The notes under the pieces: model-generated
What the model saw: only the letters and a program-made list of their open reading frames with translations
Database searches by the model: none
What the model was told of the DNA's origin: nothing
Assembly: GCA_024699715.1 (NCBI GenBank)
Contig: JANPRD010000001.1
Span: forward strand, 27,923 to 91,922
Reading direction: 5' to 3'
Length of the DNA stretch: 64,000 nt
Origin: Candidatus Methanophagales archaeon
GTDB lineage: Archaea > Halobacteriota > Syntropharchaeia > Alkanophagales > Methanospirareceae
Part shown: positions 44,831 through 52,939 of the stretch, piece by piece
Layout of the letters: each line of letters begins with the position of its first letter
Numbering within the stretch: the stretch's first letter is position 1
Program-made: the position numbers and the translations under genes

Positions 44831-45035
44831 TTTCGGCGGTGGGCGGCGGAGCGGTGGCGAAGGAGGGCGTGCAGCCTGAGGAAGAGAGCCGCTGCGCCCC
44901 GGGGAGGCGAGGGGGATGGCATCCGGAGCGAGCGACGAGGGGAGGCCCCAGTGTGCGAAAAGCAGCAGCGCTGCGCTCCCACAGCGGGCCGGAGGAGCCC
45001 CGGGAAGCCGCTGCGGAAGCTGGCGGTGGCGGGGC
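44831..45035. other. GC-rich island, candidate structured RNA
   Basis: About 205 bases that are strikingly richer in G+C than the surrounding genes, between the TATA box and the stop of the DRG GTPase gene. They contain self-complementary stretches: CCCGGGG near 44900 against CCCCGGG near 45000, GCAGCGCTGC, GGATGGCATCC, and GCCGCTGCG twice. Open frames cross it on both strands but their products are Pro/Arg/Ala/Ser low-complexity and look unreal. It does not show RNase P, SRP or tRNA signatures that I could find. Confidence 0.45.
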
Positions 45036-46262
45036 TTATCTTCCTGTAAAAATGGAAACGACATCGCCGTCGCAGAGTTTATGTTCAAGACCGACCCTTT
45101 GACCTTCGTATTTTACAGATTTACCCCAAATGCGAGCATATTTGAATTTCTTTCGCATTTCTCTGTGTATTTTGTCGCAGACATCTCCGACTGTCGCACC
45201 TTCACGCAGAATCATCGGCTCTTTCTCCGCCTCTTTCCTCCCAGGAGGCTTCAAATATATGCGTAAAAATCTCAATTTATTGAATATCGCATCCTTTAAC
45301 GCCTCAATATTCGCTCCTTCCTTCGCAGAAATCGGAATGATGTCAGAAGCCTCAAAGAAGAAGCCTGAACGATCCAAATCTTCACGCATCTCTTGAATAC
45401 TTGACTTAATTTCGCCTCCACATCCGCACAAATCTATTTTATTCACTGCAATTATCGCAGGAATGTATCTGCGATTTCCTTCAATAGCGTCAATAAAACG
45501 CTCAATTGTTATATTTTCATCCGTGATGAACACATCTGCGTTATGTATTCTGTATTCTTGAAGGATAGAGCGGACTGTTTTCTCGTCAATAGAGAGCGAG
45601 TTGGGTGCGAAGATTGAGATGCCTCCTCGCTCTTTCCTCACGATTTTCACCGCAGGCGGCTTTTCGTTCAGGCGAATCCCCGCATTCACGAGCTCGTTCA
45701 GGAGAGCGTGCATGTCTGTGCGGAAGACATCGGTTACGAGGAGCAGCAAGTCCGCATTTCTGACGACGGAGAGGACTTCCCTGCCACGACCTCGCCCTTC
45801 TGAGGCGCCTTCAACAAGACCAGGGGCGTCAAGCACTTGAATCTCCGCACCTTTGTGTGAGAGCATTCCCGGAACGACACGCACAGTGGTGAAGTCGTAG
45901 TCTGCGACCGCTGAAGATGCGTTCGTGAGTGCGTTCAGCAGCGTTGACTTTCCAACAGAGGGGTAACCCACAAGCACAACTGTTGCGTCGCCCTCCTTGC
46001 GAATGGCAGCAGCTCCACCACTTCCTCTGGCAGCTGCGCTGCGCTTCCGCTCAAGCTCACTGCGAAGCCTCGCAATCTTCGCTTTCAGCCTGCCGATGTG
46101 GTGTTCAGTCGCCTTGTTGTAAGGCGTCTTGCGAATTTCCTCCTCTAAACGCTGAATCTCTTCAAGAATTCCTGCCCCTTTACCTCTCTTCTGTCTTTCT
46201 TGCCTCTCCTGCCTTTCCTGCCTCTCTCGCCTCTTTTGCTTTCTCCGCTCTCCTCCTTGCAC
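45036..46262 (-). CDS. DRG-family GTPase with TGS domain
   Basis: 408 residues. Translation-associated GTPase of the DRG/OBG class. Order: charged N-terminus (RERQERQERQERQKRG), helical region, G domain with G1 GYPSVGKS, G3 DAPGLVEG, G4 NKID and SAKEG, and an inserted domain between G3 and G4; the C-terminal TGS domain runs from LRIYLKPPG to HKLCDGDVVSIFTG. DRG proteins bind ribosomes. The Arg/Glu/Gln repeat at the N-terminus is unusual and resembles other low-complexity runs in this window; the start may be downstream. Confidence 0.93.
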   Translation of the reverse strand: MQGGERRKQKRRERQERQERQERQKRGKGAGILEEIQRLEEEIRKTPYNKATEHHIGRLKAKIARLRSELERKRSAAARGSGGAAAIRKEGDATVVLVGYPSVGKSTLLNALTNASSAVADYDFTTVRVVPGMLSHKGAEIQVLDAPGLVEGASEGRGRGREVLSVVRNADLLLLVTDVFRTDMHALLNELVNAGIRLNEKPPAVKIVRKERGGISIFAPNSLSIDEKTVRSILQEYRIHNADVFITDENITIERFIDAIEGNRRYIPAIIAVNKIDLCGCGGEIKSSIQEMREDLDRSGFFFEASDIIPISAKEGANIEALKDAIFNKLRFLRIYLKPPGRKEAEKEPMILREGATVGDVCDKIHREMRKKFKYARIWGKSVKYEGQRVGLEHKLCDGDVVSIFTGR

Positions 46263-46305
46263 TTTCTAATGCTTCGCTTGAAATGCTTAAAGCCACTGCG
46301 GAACG

Positions 46306-46734
46306 CTACCAAGGCACTTCCTTGAGCATGCTCCAAGTTTGGTAAGCGAGGGGGATTGCGACCACGAGAAGCCATATTTCAGGTCTGAGATCTGCGAGTG
46401 CAGAGAACTCTTCAGCCTCACCGATGATGAAATTCAGAGCGTCAGCGAACATTAAGAGCAAATAGAGGACGCCGAAGACAACAGAGAGAAATAGACCGCC
46501 GACGAGCAAGGAAAGCCCACGGAAGTCGCCCGCTCGCAAGCCTTTGATTGAAGTGATGTAAGTTGAAGCGATGACAAGAGAAACGAGACCTCCGAAGAAA
46601 TCCGCTGGAATCGGTGTCAGTTCAATGCCTGAAAACACTAAAGCGACCTCCAAAACGCCGAAAGCGATGTATAAGATGCCAAGAATCGCCGCATATATCG
46701 CCATTTTACCACCAATTTCAGCATTAAAAGCCAT
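46306..46734 (-). CDS. Four-helix membrane protein, unknown
   Basis: 142 residues, four evenly spaced hydrophobic helices (MAIYAAILGILYIAFGVLE, FFGGLVSLVIASTYIT, LSLLVGGLFLSVVFGVLYLLL, IWLLVVAIPLAYQTW). No family recognised. It lies 91 bases downstream of the feoB membrane gene on the same strand and may belong to the iron locus, though the gap contains only a pyrimidine-rich simple stretch. Confidence 0.7.
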   Translation of the reverse strand: MAFNAEIGGKMAIYAAILGILYIAFGVLEVALVFSGIELTPIPADFFGGLVSLVIASTYITSIKGLRAGDFRGLSLLVGGLFLSVVFGVLYLLLMFADALNFIIGEAEEFSALADLRPEIWLLVVAIPLAYQTWSMLKEVPW

Positions 46735-46825
46735 TTCTCACACCTCCACCACTCACTCTGCTCCCACCACTACTACCCTATATCCTACTACTCACGCCAC
46801 TCACGACATTCACCACATCTTCCTT

Positions 46826-48201
46826 TTAAGAGAATCCGAGCAATCTTCCGACGCCGATGATTATTCCTGCGACGATGAAAGCGAGAGCAATTAAGTAAGC
46901 GACTGCGAAGAGTGTCCACTTCACCGAATTCGTCTCCCTGTAAATTGTTGCGACGGATGCGACGCAAGGCACATAAATGAGCACGAAAGCCATGAATGCG
47001 AAGCCCGTGAGCGGAGTGAAAACGCCTGATGCGACGAGAGCCTCTCTGACCGCCTCTTCCTCCTCGCCGCCACCGCCGAGAAGAAGCCCGTAAGTGCCGA
47101 CAACAACTTCTTTTGCGAGGAATCCGAAGAATAATGCGACTGCTGCCATCCAATCCCACCCGAAAGGTCTGAAAATAGGCTCAATTGCATGCCCGAAAGA
47201 GGAAATAAGCGAGTTTTCAATGATTTCTCCGCCGTTTGTCGCATCCCAAGGCATCACTGTCAGGAACCAAACGAGAATCATTACGCCGAAAATTATCGTT
47301 CCTGCCTTCATTAAGAAGAGTCTTCCACGCTCCCATGTATGAATAAGCGTGCTTCGCAGCGTCGGCATCATATATCTCGGCAGTTCAAGCACGAATGCGG
47401 AGGGCTTTCCCTTGAACAGCGTCCTGCGGAAGAGCAACGCCATCAGAACGGCGAGTGCAATCCCCAAGACATACATCAGGAATATTGCCGTCCCTGCTGC
47501 ATATCCTGCACCGAAAATCACGCCTGAAATCAGCACATAGACAGGTAACCTCGCACTACAACTCATTAGCGGATTCACTAATATCGTTATCAGCCTGTCT
47601 TTCTCGCTCTCTATGCTGCGAGTTGCCATTATTCCCGGTATATTGCAGCCGAAACCGCACATCAATGGTATGAATGAGCGTCCATGTAACCCCAACTTAT
47701 ACATTATTCTGTCCATTACGAACGCTGCTCTCGCAAGGTATCCGCAGTCCTCAAGGATTGCGAGTGCGAAGAAGAGGCAGAAAATCGGCGGAACGAACAC
47801 GAGAACGGAGCCGAGACCTTCGCAGATTCCTCCTGAAACGAAAGAGGCGAGCATCTCATTCGCTATGTTTTCCTCCGCAATACCGCCGAGCCATCCGAAG
47901 AATTTCTCAATCATCGCCATGAACGGCTCTGAAAACGAGAATGTGAATTGGAAAAGTGCCCAGAGCAGAGACAAAAATATTGGAATTCCGAGCGTTTTAT
48001 GCAAAAAAACATGGTCAAGAATGTCTGTCTTCGTCCATTTCTTCTCCCCAGAGACGACCTCAGAGACTATTCTTGAAATGACTTCGTAGCGCTTCTCCGC
48101 AAGAACAACCTCTGGGTCCTCTCCTAAAATATCCAGCACTCGCCTCTCTCCTACTACGCCACCCGTCCAACTCCACTACCACCCGCATCGCCCTCCGTCA
48201 T
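46826..48201 (-). CDS. feoB: FeoB membrane (permease) half, separate gene
   Basis: The Fe2+ channel part of FeoB without its G domain. The open frame from GTG 48139 encodes 437 residues: ILGEDPEVVLAEKRY, first GATE motif FVPPIFCLFFALAILEDCGYLARAAF, MCGFGCNIPGIMATR, then the second half FFGFLAKEVVVGTYG. A strong AAGGAGGTGG precedes an ATG at 48201, in another frame that stops after 15 codons; one missing base between them would join it. So the true start is either GTG 48139 or ATG 48201 with a frameshift. The G domain is encoded by the gene just upstream and ends at its own stop. Confidence 0.85.
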
Positions 48202-48246
48202 TTTAAACCACCTCCTTAACCACACTCAACCTCAACCCTTCAACCC

Positions 48247-48981
48247 TTAACCCTCAACACCGCCGCCGGCACCGACACCGACGCCAGCAGCACGCAGAAC
48301 TTCGTCCTTCGCAGGGCTGTCTTCCAACTTTTTCAGCGCCCACTCGTCCCGCTCAATCACTTTTATTGCGAACCACCGTGTCGGATACTTCGCAGAAAGC
48401 CGCTCGTCCCTCCGCAAAGCCTCCTCTACTTGCTTAATTAAGCCCTCAATCTCTCTTCCGTAGCTGAAAACGACCTTCCTTCGCCTGTTCTTCTCACGAG
48501 CAGCATTCAAAACCGCATCCTTCAACGCCGAAATTCCCTCTCCAGTTGTCGCAACCGTCGGAACTACTTCGCATCCCAAGAACTCTGAAAGCCGCTTCAC
48601 ATCTATTTGAATGCCTCTTTCTCGCACAACATCCCACATGTTCAACGCAACAACTACATTCGCCTCTAACTCCAACAAAAGAAGCGTCAAATACAAATTA
48701 CGCTCCAAGTTTGTTGCATCTACAATGTCAATCACAACATCCGGCTTCTCCTCAACGATATAATTGCGTGCAATGAGCTCATCTATCGCATGAGCAGTCA
48801 AACTATATATCCCAGGTAAATCCACAATCAGCATTTCTTCTCCTTTATGCACGCATCTTCCCACTTTCTTCTCCACTGTAACCCCAGGCCAGTTCCCAAC
48901 ATGCTGACGCATTCCAGTCAACCGGTTGAAAAGTTCAGTCTTTCCCACATTCGGATTGCCAACAAGCGCAACAGTTAGCAT
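48247..48981 (-). CDS. feoB: FeoB G-protein domain, separate gene
   Basis: 244 residues. G1 GNPNVGKTELFNRLTG, switch NWPGVTVEKK, G3 DLPGIYSL, G4 NMWDV and G5 VATTGEG, followed by the helical GDI-like region (YGREIEGLIKQVEEALRRD, YPTRWFAIKVIERD). It controls opening of the ferrous-iron channel by GTP. The protein ends with a Gly/Val/Ala run (GVGVGAGGGVEG) and a TAA before the membrane half begins, so FeoB is made as two chains here. The downstream 45 bases contain short repeats of GGGTTGA/GGGTTAA. Confidence 0.93.
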   Translation of the reverse strand: MLTVALVGNPNVGKTELFNRLTGMRQHVGNWPGVTVEKKVGRCVHKGEEMLIVDLPGIYSLTAHAIDELIARNYIVEEKPDVVIDIVDATNLERNLYLTLLLLELEANVVVALNMWDVVRERGIQIDVKRLSEFLGCEVVPTVATTGEGISALKDAVLNAAREKNRRRKVVFSYGREIEGLIKQVEEALRRDERLSAKYPTRWFAIKVIERDEWALKKLEDSPAKDEVLRAAGVGVGAGGGVEG

Positions 48982-49019
48982 TTTTCACGACCTCCTCACC
49001 CTCCATTCTCTCATTTCGC

Positions 49020-49523
49020 TCAAAAATCCTCCCATTTCCCGCTGCTGTCTTTTCTGATGCCTGCACCGCTGCTTCCGCTTGCGATGCTGCTTCCTCGTAT
49101 GCCATTCACAAGAATTTTCATCGCAACGCCCCTGCCGAGAGCGATTCTTGAGCCTCTGACGCTCACAAGCATGGGTCCTGGTGGCGAAGATTTCAGCACT
49201 CGCACTCTCGTTGCGGGCGTGAAGCCCATTTCCGTGAGCCTTTGAGTGAGACCCCCGCCTCCTGAAATCTCAACAATCTCGGCTTCATCGCCTTCAGAGA
49301 GGAAAGCGAGCGGAATCGCACTCTTTAATTCCTCGCTGTGCCTGAGCAAGTCGTGCAGATGCTCGTCCACTTCCTCAAGACCCCTTTTGAACTCTTCCGT
49401 TTCTGTGCTTCCTTCTTCAGATGAAGCCTTCAATCGCTCAACATCCGCATGCACATGCTCTAAATCCTCACTCAAATGCTCAATCAGCTTCCTAATGCCG
49501 AAAATTCTGCCTCTTGACCTCAT
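49020..49523 (-). CDS. feoA: FeoA-domain protein with N-terminal coiled coil
   Basis: 167 residues. Residues 1-70 are a charged helical hairpin or coiled coil (RKLIEHLSEDLEHVHADVERLKAS, EEVDEHLHDLLRHSEEL) rich in His and Glu. Residues 75-145 are a FeoA SH3-like domain (FLSEGDEAEIVEISGGGGLTQRLTEMGFTPATRVRVL, LVSVRGSRIALGRGVAMKILV). FeoA assists FeoB. The N-terminal part resembles the linker and metal-binding C-terminus seen in DtxR-FeoA proteins, but lacks the HTH. It overlaps the first feoA by four bases. Confidence 0.88.
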   Translation of the reverse strand: MRSRGRIFGIRKLIEHLSEDLEHVHADVERLKASSEEGSTETEEFKRGLEEVDEHLHDLLRHSEELKSAIPLAFLSEGDEAEIVEISGGGGLTQRLTEMGFTPATRVRVLKSSPPGPMLVSVRGSRIALGRGVAMKILVNGIRGSSIASGSSGAGIRKDSSGKWEDF

Positions 49524-49850
49524 TTATGCTCCTCCTCCACTCTCTTTGCACTGCTCTCACCGCCACCTGAAAATGTTTCAGCCGCCACTTCCTCTCCGCC
49601 TCCTTTGACGCCCTCAATTGAGGAGATTTCAACCCACACATTTTCAGCCTCAGAGCCTCGCAGCGAGAGATTGTAGCCTCGCACTGAAATCTCAACGGGG
49701 TCGCCGAGAGGCGCTCTGCGCAAGACCTCAACGCTCACGCCCCTGACGATGCCCATGTCAAGCAGTTTTCGGCGTAGTGCGCCAGAACCATTCACACGAG
49801 ACTACTTTCCCTCGCTCACCCGGAGACATCTCGCTTAAACGCTTCCGCAT
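49520..49850 (-). CDS. feoA: FeoA, frameshifted near 49803
   Basis: About 109 residues once joined. The ATG at 49850 is preceded by GGAGGGAGAG. The first frame gives MSPGERGKVVS, as at the start of FeoA; one surplus T near 49803 then shifts to NGSGALRRKLLDMGIVRGVSVEVLRRAPLGDPVEISVRGYNLSLRGSEAE, the normal FeoA core. A Gly/Glu/Ser tail follows. First gene of the feoA-feoA-feoB(G)-feoB(TM) run, each overlapping or close to the next. A palindromic operator lies 104 bases upstream. Confidence 0.87.
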
Positions 49851-49953
49851 CGCTCTCCCTCCCGCAAGTCTCCGCCTTCCGCTTTCTGCACCGAAACATT
49901 CATCAAAATCATCTCAAAATATCTCTTGAATTCAGATATTGAAATAATTTGCC

Positions 49954-49966
49954 CTAAAAAATTTAG
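49954..49966. promoter_or_regulatory. Putative DtxR-type operator upstream of feoA
   Basis: CTAAAAAATTTAG, one base off the perfect 13-bp palindrome CTAAAA-N-TTTTAG. Extended match GCCCTAAAA...TAGATT is shared with the chelatase site at 52180. Confidence 0.65.
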
Positions 49967-50094
49967 ATTTATGGATGAAAACCTAATTTTATGCTCAATA
50001 TTCCGCTCATATCTCACATATTTCCGCTCATTGCACCGCATTTTACCGCAAACCTCCCCTACCCAACAAAAATAAGAAAAAATAAGAGAAGAAT

Positions 50095-52131
50095 TTAAAA
50101 TAGTTTGAATGCTGGTATCCAATCGTCGTGCTTTCTGTTGTTAGCATCCACGAAGGATGTGCAGTTTATCCATCCGCCTGTTGCGTTCAGCGCTTTCTTG
50201 TGGTGAATCTGCGGATAAGAGCCTGTTCGGATTTCGTAGAAGTATGTTTCGTTAGCGAAAAGCGTGAAAGGCTCTTCAAATTCAATGATTCTCCAGTCGC
50301 CTGCTCGGTAGCCATCCCAATTTCCGACGGCAACGACTGAACCAGTTTCGTCGTAAATTTTCACGAATTCTGCGTGTCCGCCCGTTCCAACGCAAGGATA
50401 AATGAGCATTTTGCTCACTGAAATGTTGCTCGCAGGTATGATTGCGCCCTTGTGAACGCCAGAGATGCTCGGATAAGGATTCGCAGGCTCTCCCGTGTCA
50501 AAGATAAAAGCGGAGCTGAACGCAAAAACACGAGCCTCTGGAAGGTAGAGGAACGCAGATTTCAAATCCTCTTTCGCATATTTGAACGCTTTCTTCTCTT
50601 CAGATGTCGCCGTTCCAGTCTTGCATTTCTTTCTTAAATCAAAAAATCGCTCTGGAAATATGTCTTCCCTCGCTTCAACACGAACTTCATGCCCGCTTGA
50701 CTTCTGAATGAATGTGTAAGCGTAGTTCTCAACGCTCAAATTCACTATGTCCGTTCCCGCAGGAAGCTCAATTCTCAAATTCTCACCGCCAAAAATGTAT
50801 TCAAATGTCTGTTTATGCCCCTTTGATGGGTGAGCGCAGATGACTTTGATGTCGCCTCTCACGGGAATGCTCTCAAATTCAGAGAATGCGAGCTGCGTGG
50901 CTCTGAACGCCGACGCAACGCAAGGACAGATTTCGCCGTGATACTCGCCGACTTCCTCAATTGTGATGTTCAAAAGCGTTTCACCGTCGTAGTCGTAAAT
51001 CTGCAGAACGAATGTTGAAATCTCCCTGTTCGCTGAAATCTCCACCCATTTCACCATATTTTCGTGAGGGCAGAGCGCCTTGCTACCGTTGTATTTGTAT
51101 GTTAAGTTTTCAAGAAGCATCGGAATGTATTTTTTCGTGAAGAAGCCCACGCTCACCATGTTCGCAACGACGACAGGCGTTGAGTTCACGCTCACATTCT
51201 CAACAACCGCTCGCAGTCCAAGCTCTGGATGCATCGTTTTGTTGTCCACGACGGGCAAATGAATGAAGCCGAAGCGCACATCCTCAATTGGAATGCCCTT
51301 GCGATGCCTCAAAATGAGTTTTATCTGCTCCGCAAGCGACTCGTGGTCCGCAATCCACTCCTCAAGGTAAGAGGCGTTGAAAGTGCCGTGAGATGCGAAG
51401 ACAACTGTCTCGTTCTCCGCATCAGAAATGAGCTCTGCTGCGTTCTCAGCAAGCGTCTGTGCGAGCAATGAGCTGTTGTCCAACGCATTCGTAAGAATAA
51501 TTTCTGCGGTTGTGTTCACGGGGACGAGCTCCTCTTCCTCCGTATGCTTCACTGTGAGCGCAGGCGTCAAATATTCACGGCGAATGATGCATTTTCCTTC
51601 CACTGCGAGGACGGAACGGCGGACAGGCTTCCCTTCAACGAAAGTAAGCATTTCTGACGCTGGAGGCGTTTCTCGGAGGCGTAGAACATATTTTATCTCC
51701 TCAATATGACCGCTGTGCGACGAAATGAACAGAGGAACCGCTACAATTTTCGTGACATTATGCTCGTTCAGCCTGTCAACCGCTATGTTTATCGTCTCAT
51801 TCGGCACAAATTCAAGAAATCCGAGCTCAACAGGATAAGGAAGCTCTGAAGCAACACTGCGAACAACCTCACGAACAGGCTCGCACCATGTCTCTCTCGG
51901 ACTGCCGTGTGCAATTACAAGTATGCCAACGCTCTCATTTCCTTCACCTTTCCCCGCTGCTCCCACGCTTTCACCGCTTTGCGCCGCTTCTGCTTGCGCT
52001 TCTGCTGCCGCTTCTTGCAATTCCCCCTGCGATGCATGCAACGCAACCGAAGGCAGCACTGAAGAAAGTATTAATATTAGAACCACAGTAGCAATCAATA
52101 TCTTGACCTTTCGCATCATTTCCCGCATCAT
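50095..52131 (-). CDS. Secreted twin-CbiX chelatase with FmdE-like and beta-rich C-terminal domains
   Basis: 678 residues. Residues 1-33 are an export signal (ILIATVVLILILSSVLP), then an Ala/Glu/Gln/Gly linker. Residues 67-155 form a CbiX domain: VIAHGSPRE with the metal-site His75 and VPLFISSHSGHIEEIKYVL with His139/142 and Glu144. Residues 240-345 form a second (VVFASHGTFN, MVSVGFFTKKYIPML). Residues 390-530 resemble FmdE (GEYHGEICPCVASAFRA, then CAHPSKGH). Residues 550-678 are beta-rich (PCVGTGGHAEFVKIYDE, VGNWDGYRAGDWR) like cell-surface domains. CbiX inserts Co or Fe into tetrapyrroles, normally in the cytoplasm; an exported form is unexpected. Two perfect DtxR-like palindromes sit 49-90 bases upstream and feoAB lies downstream, so I infer tetrapyrrole-linked iron acquisition outside the membrane. 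Cobalt or nickel handling is an alternative. Confidence 0.85.
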   Translation of the reverse strand: MMREMMRKVKILIATVVLILILSSVLPSVALHASQGELQEAAAEAQAEAAQSGESVGAAGKGEGNESVGILVIAHGSPRETWCEPVREVVRSVASELPYPVELGFLEFVPNETINIAVDRLNEHNVTKIVAVPLFISSHSGHIEEIKYVLRLRETPPASEMLTFVEGKPVRRSVLAVEGKCIIRREYLTPALTVKHTEEEELVPVNTTAEIILTNALDNSSLLAQTLAENAAELISDAENETVVFASHGTFNASYLEEWIADHESLAEQIKLILRHRKGIPIEDVRFGFIHLPVVDNKTMHPELGLRAVVENVSVNSTPVVVANMVSVGFFTKKYIPMLLENLTYKYNGSKALCPHENMVKWVEISANREISTFVLQIYDYDGETLLNITIEEVGEYHGEICPCVASAFRATQLAFSEFESIPVRGDIKVICAHPSKGHKQTFEYIFGGENLRIELPAGTDIVNLSVENYAYTFIQKSSGHEVRVEAREDIFPERFFDLRKKCKTGTATSEEKKAFKYAKEDLKSAFLYLPEARVFAFSSAFIFDTGEPANPYPSISGVHKGAIIPASNISVSKMLIYPCVGTGGHAEFVKIYDETGSVVAVGNWDGYRAGDWRIIEFEEPFTLFANETYFYEIRTGSYPQIHHKKALNATGGWINCTSFVDANNRKHDDWIPAFKLF

Positions 52132-52179
52132 CTTCCATCACAAAGTGATTGTTGGAGTTAGAAACTCAAAAATTTTGCC

Positions 52180-52192
52180 CTAAAACTTTTAG
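52180..52192. promoter_or_regulatory. Putative DtxR-type operator, perfect copy (proximal)
   Basis: CTAAAACTTTTAG, perfect palindrome around one central base, 49 bases before the chelatase ATG. Its centre lies 29 bases from the next copy, about three helical turns, so two dimers could bind the same face. Confidence 0.75.
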
Positions 52193-52208
52193 ATTTCAAA
52201 AAATTATC

Positions 52209-52221
52209 CTAAAATTTTTAG
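52209..52221. promoter_or_regulatory. Putative DtxR-type operator, perfect copy (distal)
   Basis: CTAAAATTTTTAG, the second perfect copy before the chelatase gene. Both occur in a gap with no other inverted repeats of this kind. Confidence 0.75.
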
Positions 52222-52369
52222 AATTTTGCCCGAAATAAATTCCCCAATCCCCTACGGAATCTCCCCCTTGCGCCGACAACGCCACGACGCATTTAACCTT
52301 GCAGGCACCGCATTCGCCTCCACTCGTCCCGTTGCACTGCAAATGTTTGCAAATATCGCACAAGAAACA

Positions 52370-52555
52370 TCAAGAAGCGGTGAAAATCTTCGCATCCTCG
52401 CAGAACCACTGCCCCAATTCACGCTTTATTTCCTCAAAATGCCTCTCTATATCCACCGCTGTCATCATCTCATACCATTCTTCCGCTGATAACTTCCTCA
52501 AAAGCCTTTCTAAATCCTTCAAAACCCTGCTCATTTCCTCCGTTCTCACCTCCAT
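52370..52555 (-). CDS. Small charged protein A of a paralogous pair in the iron locus
   Basis: About 61 residues from ATG 52555 (after AAGGAGGTGG), or 54 from ATG 52534. The sequence LKDLERLLRKL...AVDIERHFEEIKRELGQWF...KIFTAS aligns over its whole length with the small protein at 52940-53110. Predicted as two amphipathic helices with a conserved Glu-Leu-Gly-x-Trp turn and a shared I-F-x-A-S end. No known family. Located between the DtxR gene and the secreted chelatase, downstream of an operator-like site at 52783. Pairing with a second copy is strong evidence that it is real. Confidence 0.7.
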   Translation of the reverse strand: MEVRTEEMSRVLKDLERLLRKLSAEEWYEMMTAVDIERHFEEIKRELGQWFCEDAKIFTAS

Positions 52556-52686
52556 CCACCTCCTTTTCTCCTCTCTCCCCTTTCGTTCCGCCACCTGCTC
52601 CGCAACGACCCTGCTTCACGCCGCTGAGCGCAAGAAAGAGACAAACAAAGGGAAAATGCATAAACTCGCATATTCCCATGCAAAGC

Positions 52687-52741
52687 CGCATATTTACCCA
52701 ACATTTGCCCAATATTTGCCCGCATTTGCCCCATGTTTCCC
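52687..52741. repeat. Short tandem repeat of a TTTGCCC-type unit
   Basis: Five degenerate copies of a 10-13 base unit built on ATTTGCCC/ATTTACCC. Seen from the minus strand it reads GGGCAAAT repeats in the predicted leader of small protein A, next to an operator-like site. Confidence 0.65.
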
Positions 52742-52782
52742 ACTAAAATTATAGTTTTGATTAGACATGCAAATAATTTTCC

Positions 52783-52795
52783 CTAAAAAATGTAG
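52783..52795. promoter_or_regulatory. Putative DtxR-type operator upstream of small protein A
   Basis: CTAAAAAATGTAG, two bases off the palindrome but keeping the wider CCCTAAAA...TAGATT context of the chelatase and feoA sites. Confidence 0.55.
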
Positions 52796-52939
52796 ATTAA
52801 TGAGGTGAAAATCAAACTATTCTCGCCTCGCATTGCGGAGCATCCCTTAAACGGGCGGGGAAAGGGGTTGCGTGTGGCATGAAATATCTGATGCTAACAT
52901 GATAAAAGGATTGACATGCGAATGAGCGTATTATGACAT

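Larger units (their letters stand above)
52556..52939. other. 384-base gap with operator-like sites and tandem repeat
   Basis: No gene supported. It contains a tandem repeat (52687-52741), a partial operator match CTAAAATTATAG at 52743-52754 and a better one at 52783-52795. Overlapping minus-strand open frames here are Gly/Arg-rich or repeat-derived and do not resemble proteins. The region is probably the promoter and long leader of small protein A. Confidence 0.5.

Noticed and set aside
44831..45045. RNase P RNA, because the island ends with GGGGCTTATC, similar to the RNase P 3' end
   Set aside because: The other universal blocks (GAGGAAAGTCC-type and ACAGAA) are missing and no P1 pairing joins the ends.
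44816..45102. Open frames of 90-174 codons on both strands across the GC-rich island
   Set aside because: Products are Pro/Arg/Ala/Ser low-complexity on both strands, as expected when stop codons are rare in GC-rich DNA.
49835..50122. A 95-codon minus-strand frame upstream of feoA
   Set aside because: It crosses the operator and ends inside the feoA start region; the sequence resembles translated AT-rich promoter DNA.
52687..52741. CRISPR array
   Set aside because: Units are 10-13 bases, degenerate and without spacers.
52470..52743. Two minus-strand frames (65 and 80 codons) over the TTTGCCC repeat
   Set aside because: Their sequence derives from the tandem repeat and from a Gly/Glu-rich out-of-frame reading of small protein A.
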